NCBI RefSeq assembly: GCF_000797495.1
Contig: NZ_JTGN01000004.1
Location: 248,001 to 312,000, forward strand
DNA from: Robinsoniella peoriensis
GTDB lineage: Bacteria > Bacillota > Clostridia > Lachnospirales > Lachnospiraceae
DNA length: 64,000 nucleotides
Direction: 5' to 3'
The notes under the pieces are model-generated. The model saw only the letters and a list, made by a program, of their open reading frames with translations. It did not search any database and was not told the DNA's origin. How positions within the stretch are numbered: position 1 is the stretch's first letter; each line of letters opens with the position of its first letter. A program made the translations under genes and the position numbers. This document shows positions 35,941-44,121 of this stretch, in pieces.

Positions 35941-36777
35941 CTAATTAGTTTCATGATACAAGTCTACTCTCATATTAACCTTCCTGTATTCGCTGGGTGA
36001 AATGCCCTCACGCCGTTTAAAAAAAGCCGACAGGTAGTAAGCATCACAAAATTGATACTGCACAGCCAGCTCTTTGATGGTTTTATCTGTGGTTACCAGT
36101 TCCTGGCGGAGTCTGGCAGAAAGCAGGTTTTCCGAATATGTTTTGATACTGCAGCCGAAATCCTTTTGAAATGCCCGGCTGAGGGTAGCAGGATGCCAGC
36201 CATGTCTGGCTGCGATATCGCTCATCCTTAATGCAGCAGACAGATTGGCATCAATATCATCCAGAATAGCCCGATACCGCATGAACTGAATATCCGGGGA
36301 TGTCCAGTTGTCCGGTAACAGATCTGATAAAATCCTTAACAAAAAAGCATCGTACCATAGCTTGTCACAGAAAGAAGCTGGCTCTAAAACAGTAAAAGCC
36401 GGGTTATCTCCCAAGGTATTCCGGCTGTTGCTGCGTCTGACTACGTCCAGAATCTCTTCCCGGGCAAGGGGGACAAAAGCAATGTCATTTTGAGCACCGA
36501 AAATATCCAGACCGGGAAGCAGTTCGGCGTGTAAGTCGATGTATATCTTTTCTATATAATGGCTGCACTTGCAGGAAAACTGTGTATTAGGCGGGATTAG
36601 ATACGCATGCTCCGGCAATAGTCTGATAATTTTGCCATCAACAAGAATTTCACCATCGCCGTCCAGAACCAGATAGAGCGTATTATAGGGATATATATTT
36701 ACCGGATGGTTCCAGCTTTCGTTATTACGGTAATATACGCAGTGTACAACTTTAGTGGTGACATCAGGAAAAGTCAA
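35941..36777 (-). CDS. AraC-family transcriptional regulator
   Basis: N-terminal cupin-like sensor domain (about 1-140; NTLYLVLDGDGEILVDGKIIRLLPEHAYLIPP) and C-terminal double helix-turn-helix (about 185-275; MSDIAARHGWHPATLSRAFQKDFG, then DAYYLSAFFKRREGISPSEYRK). I place the start at TTG 36777: AAAGGATGTGA, nearly the full anti-anti-SD sequence, lies 4 nt upstream, and the predicted mRNA start near 36793 excludes the ATG codons at 36795 and 36813. It is divergent from the GH29 fucosidase gene and very likely controls it in response to a fucose-containing sugar. Confidence 0.85.
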   Translation of the reverse strand: MTFPDVTTKVVHCVYYRNNESWNHPVNIYPYNTLYLVLDGDGEILVDGKIIRLLPEHAYLIPPNTQFSCKCSHYIEKIYIDLHAELLPGLDIFGAQNDIAFVPLAREEILDVVRRSNSRNTLGDNPAFTVLEPASFCDKLWYDAFLLRILSDLLPDNWTSPDIQFMRYRAILDDIDANLSAALRMSDIAARHGWHPATLSRAFQKDFGCSIKTYSENLLSARLRQELVTTDKTIKELAVQYQFCDAYYLSAFFKRREGISPSEYRKVNMRVDLYHETN

Positions 36778-36799
36778 AAAATCACATCCTTTCATTATA

Positions 36800-36828
36800 A
36801 TATTACATTGCATTTTTCATGGTGTCAA
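36800..36828 (-). promoter_or_regulatory. Promoter of the AraC regulator gene
   Basis: On the minus strand: TTGACA (36823-36828), 17-bp spacer, TAATAT (36800-36805). It overlaps the divergent fucosidase promoter almost entirely. Confidence 0.6.
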
Positions 36829-36837
36829 TCTTATAAT
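36808..36837 (+). promoter_or_regulatory. Promoter of the fucosidase gene
   Basis: TTGCAT (36808-36813), 18-bp spacer, TATAAT (36832-36837). The spacer contains the -35 box of the opposite promoter, so the two cannot easily be occupied at once. Confidence 0.55.
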
Positions 36838-36907
36838 ATTGGTATGTTAAGACGAATTAATTTAAGTTTTTTAACTTCAGACACGAAAAATCAAAGGAGA
36901 TGCAGCT

Positions 36908-38155
36908 ATGTATGATACAAAACAGAAATGGTTTAAAGAAGCCAAATACGGAATGTTTATCCACTGGGGACTCTACTCCATCCTAGCAGGAGAATACAAT
37001 GGAAAAGTTACAGATAATATCGCAGAATGGATCATGAATGATCTGGATATTCCTATCCCGGAATACGAAAAACTGGCAGCTCAGTTTAATCCGGTTAATT
37101 TCAATGCCGACGAATATGTCCGCCAGGCTCGTGACTGGGGAATGAAATATCTGACATTTACTGCAAAACATCATGATGGATTTGCACTTTATCACTCACA
37201 CTGTTCTTCCTATAATGTAGTAGATGCAACGCCTTTTGGCAGGGATATCGTGGCAGAACTGGGTGAAGCCTGCCGTAAGTATGATGTAAAATTCTGCCTT
37301 TATTACTCACAGGCTCAGGACTGGCATCATCCTGATGGTTATATCCATAAGAAAAATAACGATGGAAAAAACTTCCGCCGTTATTTAGATGAAAAATGCC
37401 TTCCTCAGATTAAAGAACTCCTTACCGGCTATGGGGATGTACACATGCTCTGGCTGGATACGCCTATGGGCTGTACAAAAGAAGAAAGCCAGGAGATCTA
37501 TGACCTGATCAAATCCATACAGCCTGCATGCATTGTCAGCGGCAGAATTGGCAACCAGATTGGTGATTATATGACAACCGGTGACAATGCAATACCATCA
37601 CTGCCATTTAACGGAGACTGGGAGGTTCCTGCGACCCTGAATGATACTTTTGCCTACAGTAAGCATGACCATAATTGGAAGACACCGGAGGAGATCATAC
37701 ACTTAATGCTTAGAATCAACAGCCGCGGTGGTAACTATCTGCTGAATATCGGTCCGAAAGCTGATGGAAGCATCCCAGAAGAAAGCTGCCGCATCCTTGA
37801 CAGCATAGCGGAATATTTAAAAAGCTGCGGAGACAGTGTCTATGCAACAAAGCCAGTTCCCCACTATGTCTATGAAATGGACAATGTGATTTTTACCGGC
37901 AAAGACTATCGTTTATACATTCACTTGAAAAAACCAGTGAAAAAACTGTTGCTGAATAACATCGCCAATACCATTGAGAAAGCATATCTGCTTCACAGCG
38001 GTAAGCCTGTTATCGGAAACTGCGTCAAAAGCTGCGAAGGTGACTCTTGCTGGATGTTCGAAATCTCGGAAGATGAGTCAGATTTCCATCCCATCGATAC
38101 CGTGATCTGTGTTGAAATGGGCGAAAAGGAACTGCTGCTTGAGACATTGAAATAG
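36908..38155 (+). CDS. Alpha-L-fucosidase, GH29
   Basis: Hydrolase releasing L-fucose from glycans. The GH29 barrel is visible: KYGMFIHWGLYS near residue 13, TAKHHDGF (86-93), the nucleophile region MLWLDTP with Asp184, and the long-conserved RGGNYLLNIGPKADGSIP around 279. At 415 residues it lacks a long C-terminal module and has no signal peptide, so it likely acts in the cytoplasm on imported oligosaccharides. AAAGGAG precedes ATG 36908. It is a single-gene unit between an AraC regulator and a strong terminator. Confidence 0.92.
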   Translation: MYDTKQKWFKEAKYGMFIHWGLYSILAGEYNGKVTDNIAEWIMNDLDIPIPEYEKLAAQFNPVNFNADEYVRQARDWGMKYLTFTAKHHDGFALYHSHCSSYNVVDATPFGRDIVAELGEACRKYDVKFCLYYSQAQDWHHPDGYIHKKNNDGKNFRRYLDEKCLPQIKELLTGYGDVHMLWLDTPMGCTKEESQEIYDLIKSIQPACIVSGRIGNQIGDYMTTGDNAIPSLPFNGDWEVPATLNDTFAYSKHDHNWKTPEEIIHLMLRINSRGGNYLLNIGPKADGSIPEESCRILDSIAEYLKSCGDSVYATKPVPHYVYEMDNVIFTGKDYRLYIHLKKPVKKLLLNNIANTIEKAYLLHSGKPVIGNCVKSCEGDSCWMFEISEDESDFHPIDTVICVEMGEKELLLETLK

Positions 38156-38167
38156 AAGTAAAATAGA

Positions 38168-38212
38168 AGGCTGCGAAAAATGAGATATCATTTTTTCACA
38201 GCCTCTTTTTTT
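38168..38212 (+). terminator. Terminator of the fucosidase gene
   Basis: GGCTGCGAAAAATGA pairs with TCATTTTTTCACAGCC over a 4-nt loop, followed by TCTTTTTTTTC. Classic intrinsic terminator 13 bp after the stop codon. Confidence 0.88.
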
Positions 38213-38230
38213 CACATTCTCTTTTCATCC

Positions 38231-39253
38231 TTATGAAACTAGATTAGAGACCCACCTTGCCATTCGTCTGACCTGGGCTTTTTCGTCTTGACATGCCCTG
38301 CGTACAGTGGCCATATATTCTGGCTTCCAACTATTTCTCATTGCGTTCAATGCATTTGTTTTATAGCGCCAGCATTTATTCTTCGGAATATACCACAAAA
38401 GGGGATTTAACACTTCCTCCAGCCATGAATATTCAGCTTCTACGAGCTTTATAAGTGAAATCCCCGGTGCAATCATTTCCAGGCTTTTACTTTCTTTTTC
38501 TCCTGTCCATGCATGCTTGTTATAAGGACATACATCCTGACACGCATCACAGCCGTAGATCCAATCTCCCATCATTTTGTTCAGAGGCTCTTTGTCTAAA
38601 TCCCAGCCACTCCATGTGGTTAGATCAGATATACAAGTATTACGGTTCATTACATAAGGTGCACACAGAGATGCAGTTGGACAGGCTGTGGCACAAAGTG
38701 TACAGGCGTCTGAGCAAGGGCGCAGGCTGTGGGTGTTTCGATAAACCAATGGCTGGTCAATTAAAAAGGCTTCTATATGTTGCCAGGAACCTTTTTCGGT
38801 GTAAAAGAAGTTGTTCTTACGGAAGATGCCAAGTCCTGCTTCCACTGCCGCCCATCTCAGCGGAACAATGCCAAAATCACGATCAAATGCAATTTGAAAG
38901 CCCTGGCTGCATAAAAAATGCTCAAAGTCCACACTTGTCTGATACCCCTCCGTCAATGTATTTTTTCTGCTGTCCGTCAAATAATATCTGGCAATATATC
39001 CTTGCAAATTTTGCGGAATCCGGTATTTACCATAATAAAAAGAACAAACGACTACCGCTTTTGCCCAAGGAAAACTTTCTTTTGGATTCGCCAGCTGAAA
39101 AAGCTTTTGATATCTGCCCGTTGTCTCTGGAAACCTGAGAATTCGCTTTGTCAATTTCTCTGTGTATCCGCTTAATGCATCCAAAGGGATAATTCCACAT
39201 TTGTCATATCCCAGATTTATAGCTTGATTTACAAGCTCTTCTGCTGTAATCAT
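38231..39253 (-). CDS. QueG-like iron-sulfur protein (epoxyqueuosine reductase family)
   Basis: Two ferredoxin-type clusters are predicted: CSDACTLCATACP and, about 55 residues later, CDACQDVCP. With FDRDFGIVPLRWAAVEAGLG upstream and HEAT-like helices at the C-terminus (RRACQDEKAQVRRMARWV) this matches the QueG layout, the cobalamin-dependent enzyme of the last step of queuosine synthesis in tRNA. It is 340 residues, normal to short. No other queuosine gene is adjacent, so a related reductase role is possible. AAAGGATAG precedes ATG 39253. Divergent from a LysR gene, which may regulate it. Confidence 0.75.
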   Translation of the reverse strand: MITAEELVNQAINLGYDKCGIIPLDALSGYTEKLTKRILRFPETTGRYQKLFQLANPKESFPWAKAVVVCSFYYGKYRIPQNLQGYIARYYLTDSRKNTLTEGYQTSVDFEHFLCSQGFQIAFDRDFGIVPLRWAAVEAGLGIFRKNNFFYTEKGSWQHIEAFLIDQPLVYRNTHSLRPCSDACTLCATACPTASLCAPYVMNRNTCISDLTTWSGWDLDKEPLNKMMGDWIYGCDACQDVCPYNKHAWTGEKESKSLEMIAPGISLIKLVEAEYSWLEEVLNPLLWYIPKNKCWRYKTNALNAMRNSWKPEYMATVRRACQDEKAQVRRMARWVSNLVS

Positions 39254-39423
39254 CTTCTATCCTTTCTCATTTCGTAAGCTGACACTGTCTGGAGCGGCAG
39301 TAACCTCCTCCTTGACCTTTTTATCTATCTATATTATAATATCAGCTAGAAACAATTCAGTAAAATAGAAATAACAAAATATTAAATTCGATAATTCTGA
39401 ACTATATACCCGGAGGACTTTTT

Positions 39424-40308
39424 ATGGAACTTAAATATCTGCAAACATTACGCACCATTTTAGAAGCCGGAAGCTTTCAAAAAGCAGCCGAGCAGCTTAA
39501 CTATGCCCAATCGACGGTTACTTTGCAGATACAGATTTTGGAACAAGAGTTGTCTGTCAAGTTATTTGACAAAATCGGACGCAGAATGGTTTTAACACAG
39601 GCGGGCAAGGAGTTACTTCCCTATGTGGACACTGTACTGGAAGCAGTTGAGCAGATGGAGAATTACGGAAGAAAGGATCGCGAATTAACAGGAAATCTAA
39701 ATGTTGCACTTCCTGAAACTCTATTAAATTATAAAATGCAGCCTGTTATAGAGCAGTTTCGGCAGCAAGCACCTAACGTCAGACTTTCTTTGCAGCTATC
39801 GAATTGTTATTTGATTCGGGAGCAGGTATTAAGTGGCGGGGTTGATATGGGCATTCATTATGATGTAGATGGCTATGGTTCTTTTGCTGTGATAGAGCGC
39901 TTAACCTCTTATCCTCTTGTTCTTGTTGCAAGCCCCATGCTTACCGGAGATGAACTGAATTTTACAGACAGGCACCAGCGCAAGAAAAGCTGTCTGCTGA
40001 CCGTGGATAAAAACAGCATTTATCACAAACGTTTTGTTCACTATCTGTCTGTTATGGACATTGTTCTCAATGGTGAAATGGAGATTGGCAGCTTAGAGGC
40101 AATCAAACGGTGTATACAGAGCAATCTTGGCATTGCCTGCCTTCCCCGTTTTGCGGTTGCAACGGAATTAAAGCAGGGAATCCTGCAGGAGGTCATAACG
40201 TCCATGGAAACTCCTGAGATTACTGCTGTTTGTGCTTATCATAAGAATAAGTGGGTTACACCAGCTATGGATTTGTTGATTCGGCTGGTTAAAAAGTATG
40301 AAAATTGA
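39424..40308 (+). CDS. LysR-family transcriptional regulator
   Basis: N-terminal winged helix-turn-helix (LKYLQTLRTILEAGSFQKAAE with QSTVTLQIQILEQELSVKLF) and a C-terminal effector-binding domain of the periplasmic-binding type (about 90-290). Length 294 is standard. CGGAGG lies 7 nt before ATG 39424. Divergent from the QueG-like gene with 170 bp between them, the usual arrangement for a LysR regulator and its target. The effector is unknown. Its 3' end touches the dockerin pseudogene on the other strand. Confidence 0.9.
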   Translation: MELKYLQTLRTILEAGSFQKAAEQLNYAQSTVTLQIQILEQELSVKLFDKIGRRMVLTQAGKELLPYVDTVLEAVEQMENYGRKDRELTGNLNVALPETLLNYKMQPVIEQFRQQAPNVRLSLQLSNCYLIREQVLSGGVDMGIHYDVDGYGSFAVIERLTSYPLVLVASPMLTGDELNFTDRHQRKKSCLLTVDKNSIYHKRFVHYLSVMDIVLNGEMEIGSLEAIKRCIQSNLGIACLPRFAVATELKQGILQEVITSMETPEITAVCAYHKNKWVTPAMDLLIRLVKKYEN

Positions 40309-40309
40309 A

Positions 40310-40840
40310 AAAAGCCCCGAGTACTGAGGGATTGCCGATGCGTCACTGCTGTCAGTTGCGGCATCCCGGTTTACATCTCCTACTTCTGCCTGTTCCCGGC
40401 TCAGCTCTTTTAATTCTGCATTGTACTCCAGCAGTTCTGCTGCATCCTGAGTATCAACGATGCCGTTCAGATCCACGTCACCAAGAAGACGGGCTAATGC
40501 CCCCAAAGCACTGGCATCCTGATCCAGCACACCATACGCTCCAGCAGGCTCCAATAGAATCCTGCGTCTCTGGCAATGTGATATGAAATCCCGCTTCATC
40601 CTGGGTATATACAAGCGGTGTCTCCGTTCCACCCGCCATATATACTCCTGAAACTGTTGATTCATCTAACACATCCCCCCGTGACATTATAAGCATGATG
40701 CATGGCTGACAAAACCTTCAGGTCAACACCTTGAATTGCATCTACGAAAAGTTCAGGCAAATCCAGCTTTGGACCAAGATCCACAGAATTCCAGGGTTAT
40801 GTACTTTAATGATTTAGAACTTTTTTACGAGTTTAGGATT
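40310..40840 (-). pseudogene. Broken dockerin-bearing extracellular enzyme (3' remnant)
   Basis: Fragments in different frames give a coherent protein end. Upstream: DLGPKLDLPELFVDAIQG and SAMHHAYNVTGG; then VSGVYMAGGTETPLVYTQ with ITLPETQD, like the end of a glycosidase (GH29-style C-terminus); after a frameshift near 40545, AYGVLDQDASALGALARL leads into a type I dockerin with two calcium-loop repeats, GDVDLNGIVDTQDAAELL and GDVNRDAATDSSDASAI. The frames are broken by a shift and a stop, the N-terminal bulk is missing, and no ribosome site is present. The parent enzyme is unknown. Confidence 0.6.
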
Positions 40841-40904
40841 TTATTATGATACTCTGCTGGCTTTAACTAATTATCATGTATTTTGGTTGCGAACATTATT
40901 AAGT

Positions 40905-40931
40905 TTAAAACCGCCAGCCATAGCTGACGGT
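40905..40931 (-). terminator. Terminator after the PIG-L-like gene
   Basis: ACCGTCAGC pairs with GCTGGCGGT (one G-T pair or mismatch) over a short loop and is followed on the minus strand by TTTTAAACTT, 28 bp past the stop codon. Confidence 0.65.
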
Positions 40932-40958
40932 AACATAAATATATAACTGTCTATTCTC

Positions 40959-41696
40959 TCAAAACAGCTCCTCTAATACAAACATCCCTTCTTTTCTGTA
41001 ACATTCTGATAAAAACACATCATTATGTCCCGTAGACCCCTGGTAGAGATGATAAGCCGTATCCATAAGACGCTTCATCTGTGTCCCCTGCTCCAATGGT
41101 GACTGCAGCTCATTAAGCCCTGGTATGAATTTTGCATACTGTGCCTTTTTTTCTTCACTGGTCAGCTCGCCGATAAACAGAATCTGAGACTCCAGAGAAT
41201 CCATCGCCTGGCATTTTTCATCCCAGACATCAAAAATATCTACAAGGCAGTTTGGATTTTCCGGTGTCATGTAATAAATATTATTGCATCTGCAAGGCTC
41301 CAATCCCGGCAGTTTATCAAGTGCATATGCTCTTCCGGCAAGTGCAATTCCTTCCAGCAGTACGGTCATTGCCGGCCTCCTGCCCGGATCCAGGTCACTT
41401 ACGCAATGCTCCGGATCCTGAGTGATTATGATGTCAGGCCTAAAAGAACGGATCACTTTTACGATTTGCAGCTTTTCTTCCAGTGTACCACTTAATTCAC
41501 CGGAATCCATACCCAGATATTCTATACTTGTATTTAAAATTTCAGAAGCCTTTTCAAGTCCTTCCCTCATCTTCTCCCCTGCGAACATAATACTTGCGTG
41601 GGAAACGCCTCCATTCTTCGCGTTTTTGCAGAGGACGCCGCCGCATTCAACCATTTCCATTCCATATACTCCTAATAATAATATCCTGTTACCCAT
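40959..41696 (-). CDS. PIG-L/LmbE-like protein lacking the usual zinc motif
   Basis: The fold of PIG-L deacetylases is suggested by MGNRILLLGVYGMEMVECGGVLCKN, RSFRPDIIITQDPEH and the C-terminal helix pattern; length 245 is typical. These enzymes remove acetyl groups from GlcNAc-type substrates using zinc held by an AHPDDxE motif. Here that motif reads GVYGMEME-like (VYGMEMVECGG), so the His and Asp ligands are gone, although DPEHCVSDLD remains. It may be a non-catalytic relative or use another site. GGAGG lies 8 nt before ATG. Divergent from the methyltransferase gene. Confidence 0.65.
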   Translation of the reverse strand: MGNRILLLGVYGMEMVECGGVLCKNAKNGGVSHASIMFAGEKMREGLEKASEILNTSIEYLGMDSGELSGTLEEKLQIVKVIRSFRPDIIITQDPEHCVSDLDPGRRPAMTVLLEGIALAGRAYALDKLPGLEPCRCNNIYYMTPENPNCLVDIFDVWDEKCQAMDSLESQILFIGELTSEEKKAQYAKFIPGLNELQSPLEQGTQMKRLMDTAYHLYQGSTGHNDVFLSECYRKEGMFVLEELF

Positions 41697-41866
41697 TTAT
41701 ATTACCTCCATTTTTATACCCCTGCATACCGCAGACAAGTCTTCGGTATTGCACCGATAGAAAGTTTGAAACGCTTCATGTTTTAAACTTATCCCCACCA
41801 GGGGCTTCATTTTATTTCCATTCACATGCTATAATTTTGTAAAACATAAAAAGGACTTTATAAACC

Positions 41867-42706
41867 ATGAATACTTCTTCTGCACATTGGATATCCCTTT
41901 GGAAAGATGCGGCAAAACAATCCCTCTTTCGAAAAACCTTCACAGATGAAAGCATCTGCTGGAACGCTTCCGCCAAATATTACGACCAAACCATGGGCAG
42001 CAGTACCAGGCGTGTCACTGCCGTACTGGATCTGCTCTCTTCAAAGGGCCTCTTAAATCACGAATACAATGTTCTTGATATCGGCAGCGGCACCGGTTCC
42101 TACACGCTTCCCCTCTCCAGGTTCTGCAGCCATGTAACTGCCATGGACATCTCAGACTCCATGAACCGCATTCTTCGTCAAAAAATGCATTCTCAAGACC
42201 AGAATAATTTCGATATATTAAAGGGTGATTTCGGTTCCTATGATTTTGGTTCCCGTAAGTTTGACATCGTTCTGGCAAGCCTTGCGCCAGGACTATATCA
42301 CCCGGATGCACTGCTTAAAATGATTTCTGTATGCAGCCGTTTCTGTATTTACATTGGAATTGATCCCATGCCCAATCCTGACGCCCCATCAGCGGACTCC
42401 CTTAACCACCGGCTTCTGGGTCATTCCCTTTCTCACAGTGGCAGCAATCATATCACCTATCCTCTAAACCTGCTGCGTACCATGGGATATAACCCTGAAC
42501 TTACTCACGTCGTATGCTCCTGGAATCACAGAGAGCCAATTAGCGAAGCCATACTACGGCTGACCGGGTATTACATGTCTATACCAGAAGCATCAGAAAC
42601 ATGGCTTCCCATTATAGAATCCTATATTCATGAACATGCAGACCATGGATTTTATAATGACTCATCCAGTGTCAGGCTTGGCATTCTGTCTTTTAACTGC
42701 CAATAG
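41867..42706 (+). CDS. Class I SAM-dependent methyltransferase
   Basis: Cytoplasmic methyltransferase of 279 residues. SAM-binding motif I VLDIGSGTGSYTLPLS (about 68-83) and acidic motif II in VTAMDIS, followed by a GDFGSYDF-type motif and FDIVLASLAPG. The N-terminus W...A..S.F....D...W...A..YD is shared with methyltransferases found beside metal or peptide ABC transporters. Its 3' end overlaps the convergent transporter ATPase gene by 55 bp. Substrate unknown; AAGGAC about 10 nt upstream is a modest ribosome site. Confidence 0.8.
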   Translation: MNTSSAHWISLWKDAAKQSLFRKTFTDESICWNASAKYYDQTMGSSTRRVTAVLDLLSSKGLLNHEYNVLDIGSGTGSYTLPLSRFCSHVTAMDISDSMNRILRQKMHSQDQNNFDILKGDFGSYDFGSRKFDIVLASLAPGLYHPDALLKMISVCSRFCIYIGIDPMPNPDAPSADSLNHRLLGHSLSHSGSNHITYPLNLLRTMGYNPELTHVVCSWNHREPISEAILRLTGYYMSIPEASETWLPIIESYIHEHADHGFYNDSSSVRLGILSFNCQ

Positions 42707-43443
42707 CTCTCCAGGTCTGTTGCCGCAAAAAAGAGTTTTTTTGTATATGCATTTCCTGGATTCTTCCAGATAGCCTCTGTGTTGCCGGACTCAATGATTT
42801 CACCGGATTTCATCACCAATATTCTGTCGCACAGATTACGGGCAAATTCAATATCATGCGTGACCAGCAAAATTGCCATTTTTCTCTCTGCTGAGACAGA
42901 ATATATGGTTTCTCCCAGGCTTGCCTTTACCTGATAATCCAGCATGGATGTTGGTTCATCGAGAATCAGAACATCCGGCTGTAAAATAAGTGCCCTTGCG
43001 ATACATACTCTCTGACGCTCTCCACCGCTTAATTGATGGGGATGTCTCTTTGCATAAGTTTCGTAATCCAGATGTACATCGTTCATTACTTGCCAAACTG
43101 CCGTTTTGCATTGTTCCATATTCTTTGCCTGTCCGGTAAACAGCAGGGGCTCTCCAATACAGTTTTCCACAGGCAGCCTTTTACAGAGTGAACTGTATGG
43201 ATCCTGGGATACAAAGCCCACCCTTCCGTTTCTTCTGATAACTCCCCCATCGGGCTTCAGGCTTTGCAGAACCAATTTTAAAAGTGTGCTCTTCCCACAT
43301 CCACTGGCTCCGATAATTCCCAGCCGTTCTCCCTCAGGCAAATCGAAAGAAACGCCCCTCACCGCTTTCGTTTCCTTTTTCTTACTTCTCTGTCTTACTT
43401 TATAAGTCTTAGAAACATCCTTCACTTCCAGTACCATATTCAA
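42652..43443 (-). CDS. Peptide/nickel-type ABC transporter ATP-binding protein (OppF/NikE type)
   Basis: Second ATPase of the importer. Walker A GASGCGKST, signature LSGGERQRVCIARAL, Walker B DVLILDEPTSMLD and switch His in LVTHD, followed by the CDRILVMKSGEIIESG end. Start codon TTG 43443 is 8 nt after AGGAGG; ATG 43437 would be 14 nt away. It overlaps the previous ATPase gene by 4 nt. Last gene of the operon; its stop lies inside the methyltransferase gene on the opposite strand. It lacks the C-terminal oligopeptide-specific extension, as in nickel or metallophore systems. Confidence 0.87.
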   Translation of the reverse strand: MNMVLEVKDVSKTYKVRQRSKKKETKAVRGVSFDLPEGERLGIIGASGCGKSTLLKLVLQSLKPDGGVIRRNGRVGFVSQDPYSSLCKRLPVENCIGEPLLFTGQAKNMEQCKTAVWQVMNDVHLDYETYAKRHPHQLSGGERQRVCIARALILQPDVLILDEPTSMLDYQVKASLGETIYSVSAERKMAILLVTHDIEFARNLCDRILVMKSGEIIESGNTEAIWKNPGNAYTKKLFFAATDLESYWQLKDRMPSLTLDESL

Positions 43444-44120
43444 AATTCAATCCTCCTGTCACAGAAAGCATTGGCAATCCTTGTGTCATGGCTGATAAAC
43501 AGCATGGACATATTTTTTTGCATCCTCAGCTTTTTCAGCATCCATAAAATATCCGCTTCTACAAGTACATCCAGTCCTGTAGTTGCCTCATCCAGAATCA
43601 AGATCCGGGGATGTAAAAGTATGGCTAAAGCAATTGCCGCTCTCTGGCGCATACCCCCGCTCAGTTCATGGGGATATGAATCCAGTATATTGGGTGAAAG
43701 CCGGACAAGTTCCATTAATTCCATGCAGATATCCCTGCGCTCATTTTTTTCCTTTATCTGATTTTGAAGACACAGCATTTCATCCAAAGTTTTTCCAATT
43801 CTATACACTGGATTAAAGGATGACATGGAAGACTGGGGTACCAGCGCAATTTCTTTCCAACGGATACTATCATATTCTTTCTCCGATAAACCGATCAGTT
43901 CATTATCTCTATAACGCAGACTTCCCTGTACATACCCCCCTAAAGCCTCCATCATCCCCATAACTGCCCATACAACAGAGCTTTTACCACATCCTGACTG
44001 TCCATGCAGGCACAATGTTTCACCTTCCCCAAGCGTAAAATCAAGCCCTGACACTGCTGGTCTGGCGTTGCTGACGTAACCAACCGTAAGATTTTTTGCT
44101 TCTAATATTGTTTGTTCCAT
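43440..44120 (-). CDS. Peptide/nickel-type ABC transporter ATP-binding protein (OppD/NikD type), short C-terminus
   Basis: First ATPase of the importer. Walker A GQSGCGKSS, signature LSGGMRQRAAIALA, Walker B ILILDEATTGLD (Ala instead of the usual Pro) and switch His in FISHD. The protein ends at 226 residues with FCDRRIEF, where relatives continue CDRvaVMyaG and 30 or more residues more. The bases coding for the terminal Arg-Arg are the AGGAGG of the next gene, so the shortening may be tolerated. GGGAGG precedes ATG 44120. Confidence 0.83.
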   Translation of the reverse strand: MEQTILEAKNLTVGYVSNARPAVSGLDFTLGEGETLCLHGQSGCGKSSVVWAVMGMMEALGGYVQGSLRYRDNELIGLSEKEYDSIRWKEIALVPQSSMSSFNPVYRIGKTLDEMLCLQNQIKEKNERRDICMELMELVRLSPNILDSYPHELSGGMRQRAAIALAILLHPRILILDEATTGLDVLVEADILWMLKKLRMQKNMSMLFISHDTRIANAFCDRRIEF

Positions 44121-44121
44121 A

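Noticed and set aside
40168..40665. 165-codon frame as an intact dockerin gene
   Set aside because: It runs into the LysR gene on the other strand, has no start signal, and the glycosidase-like part is in a different frame; kept as a pseudogene.
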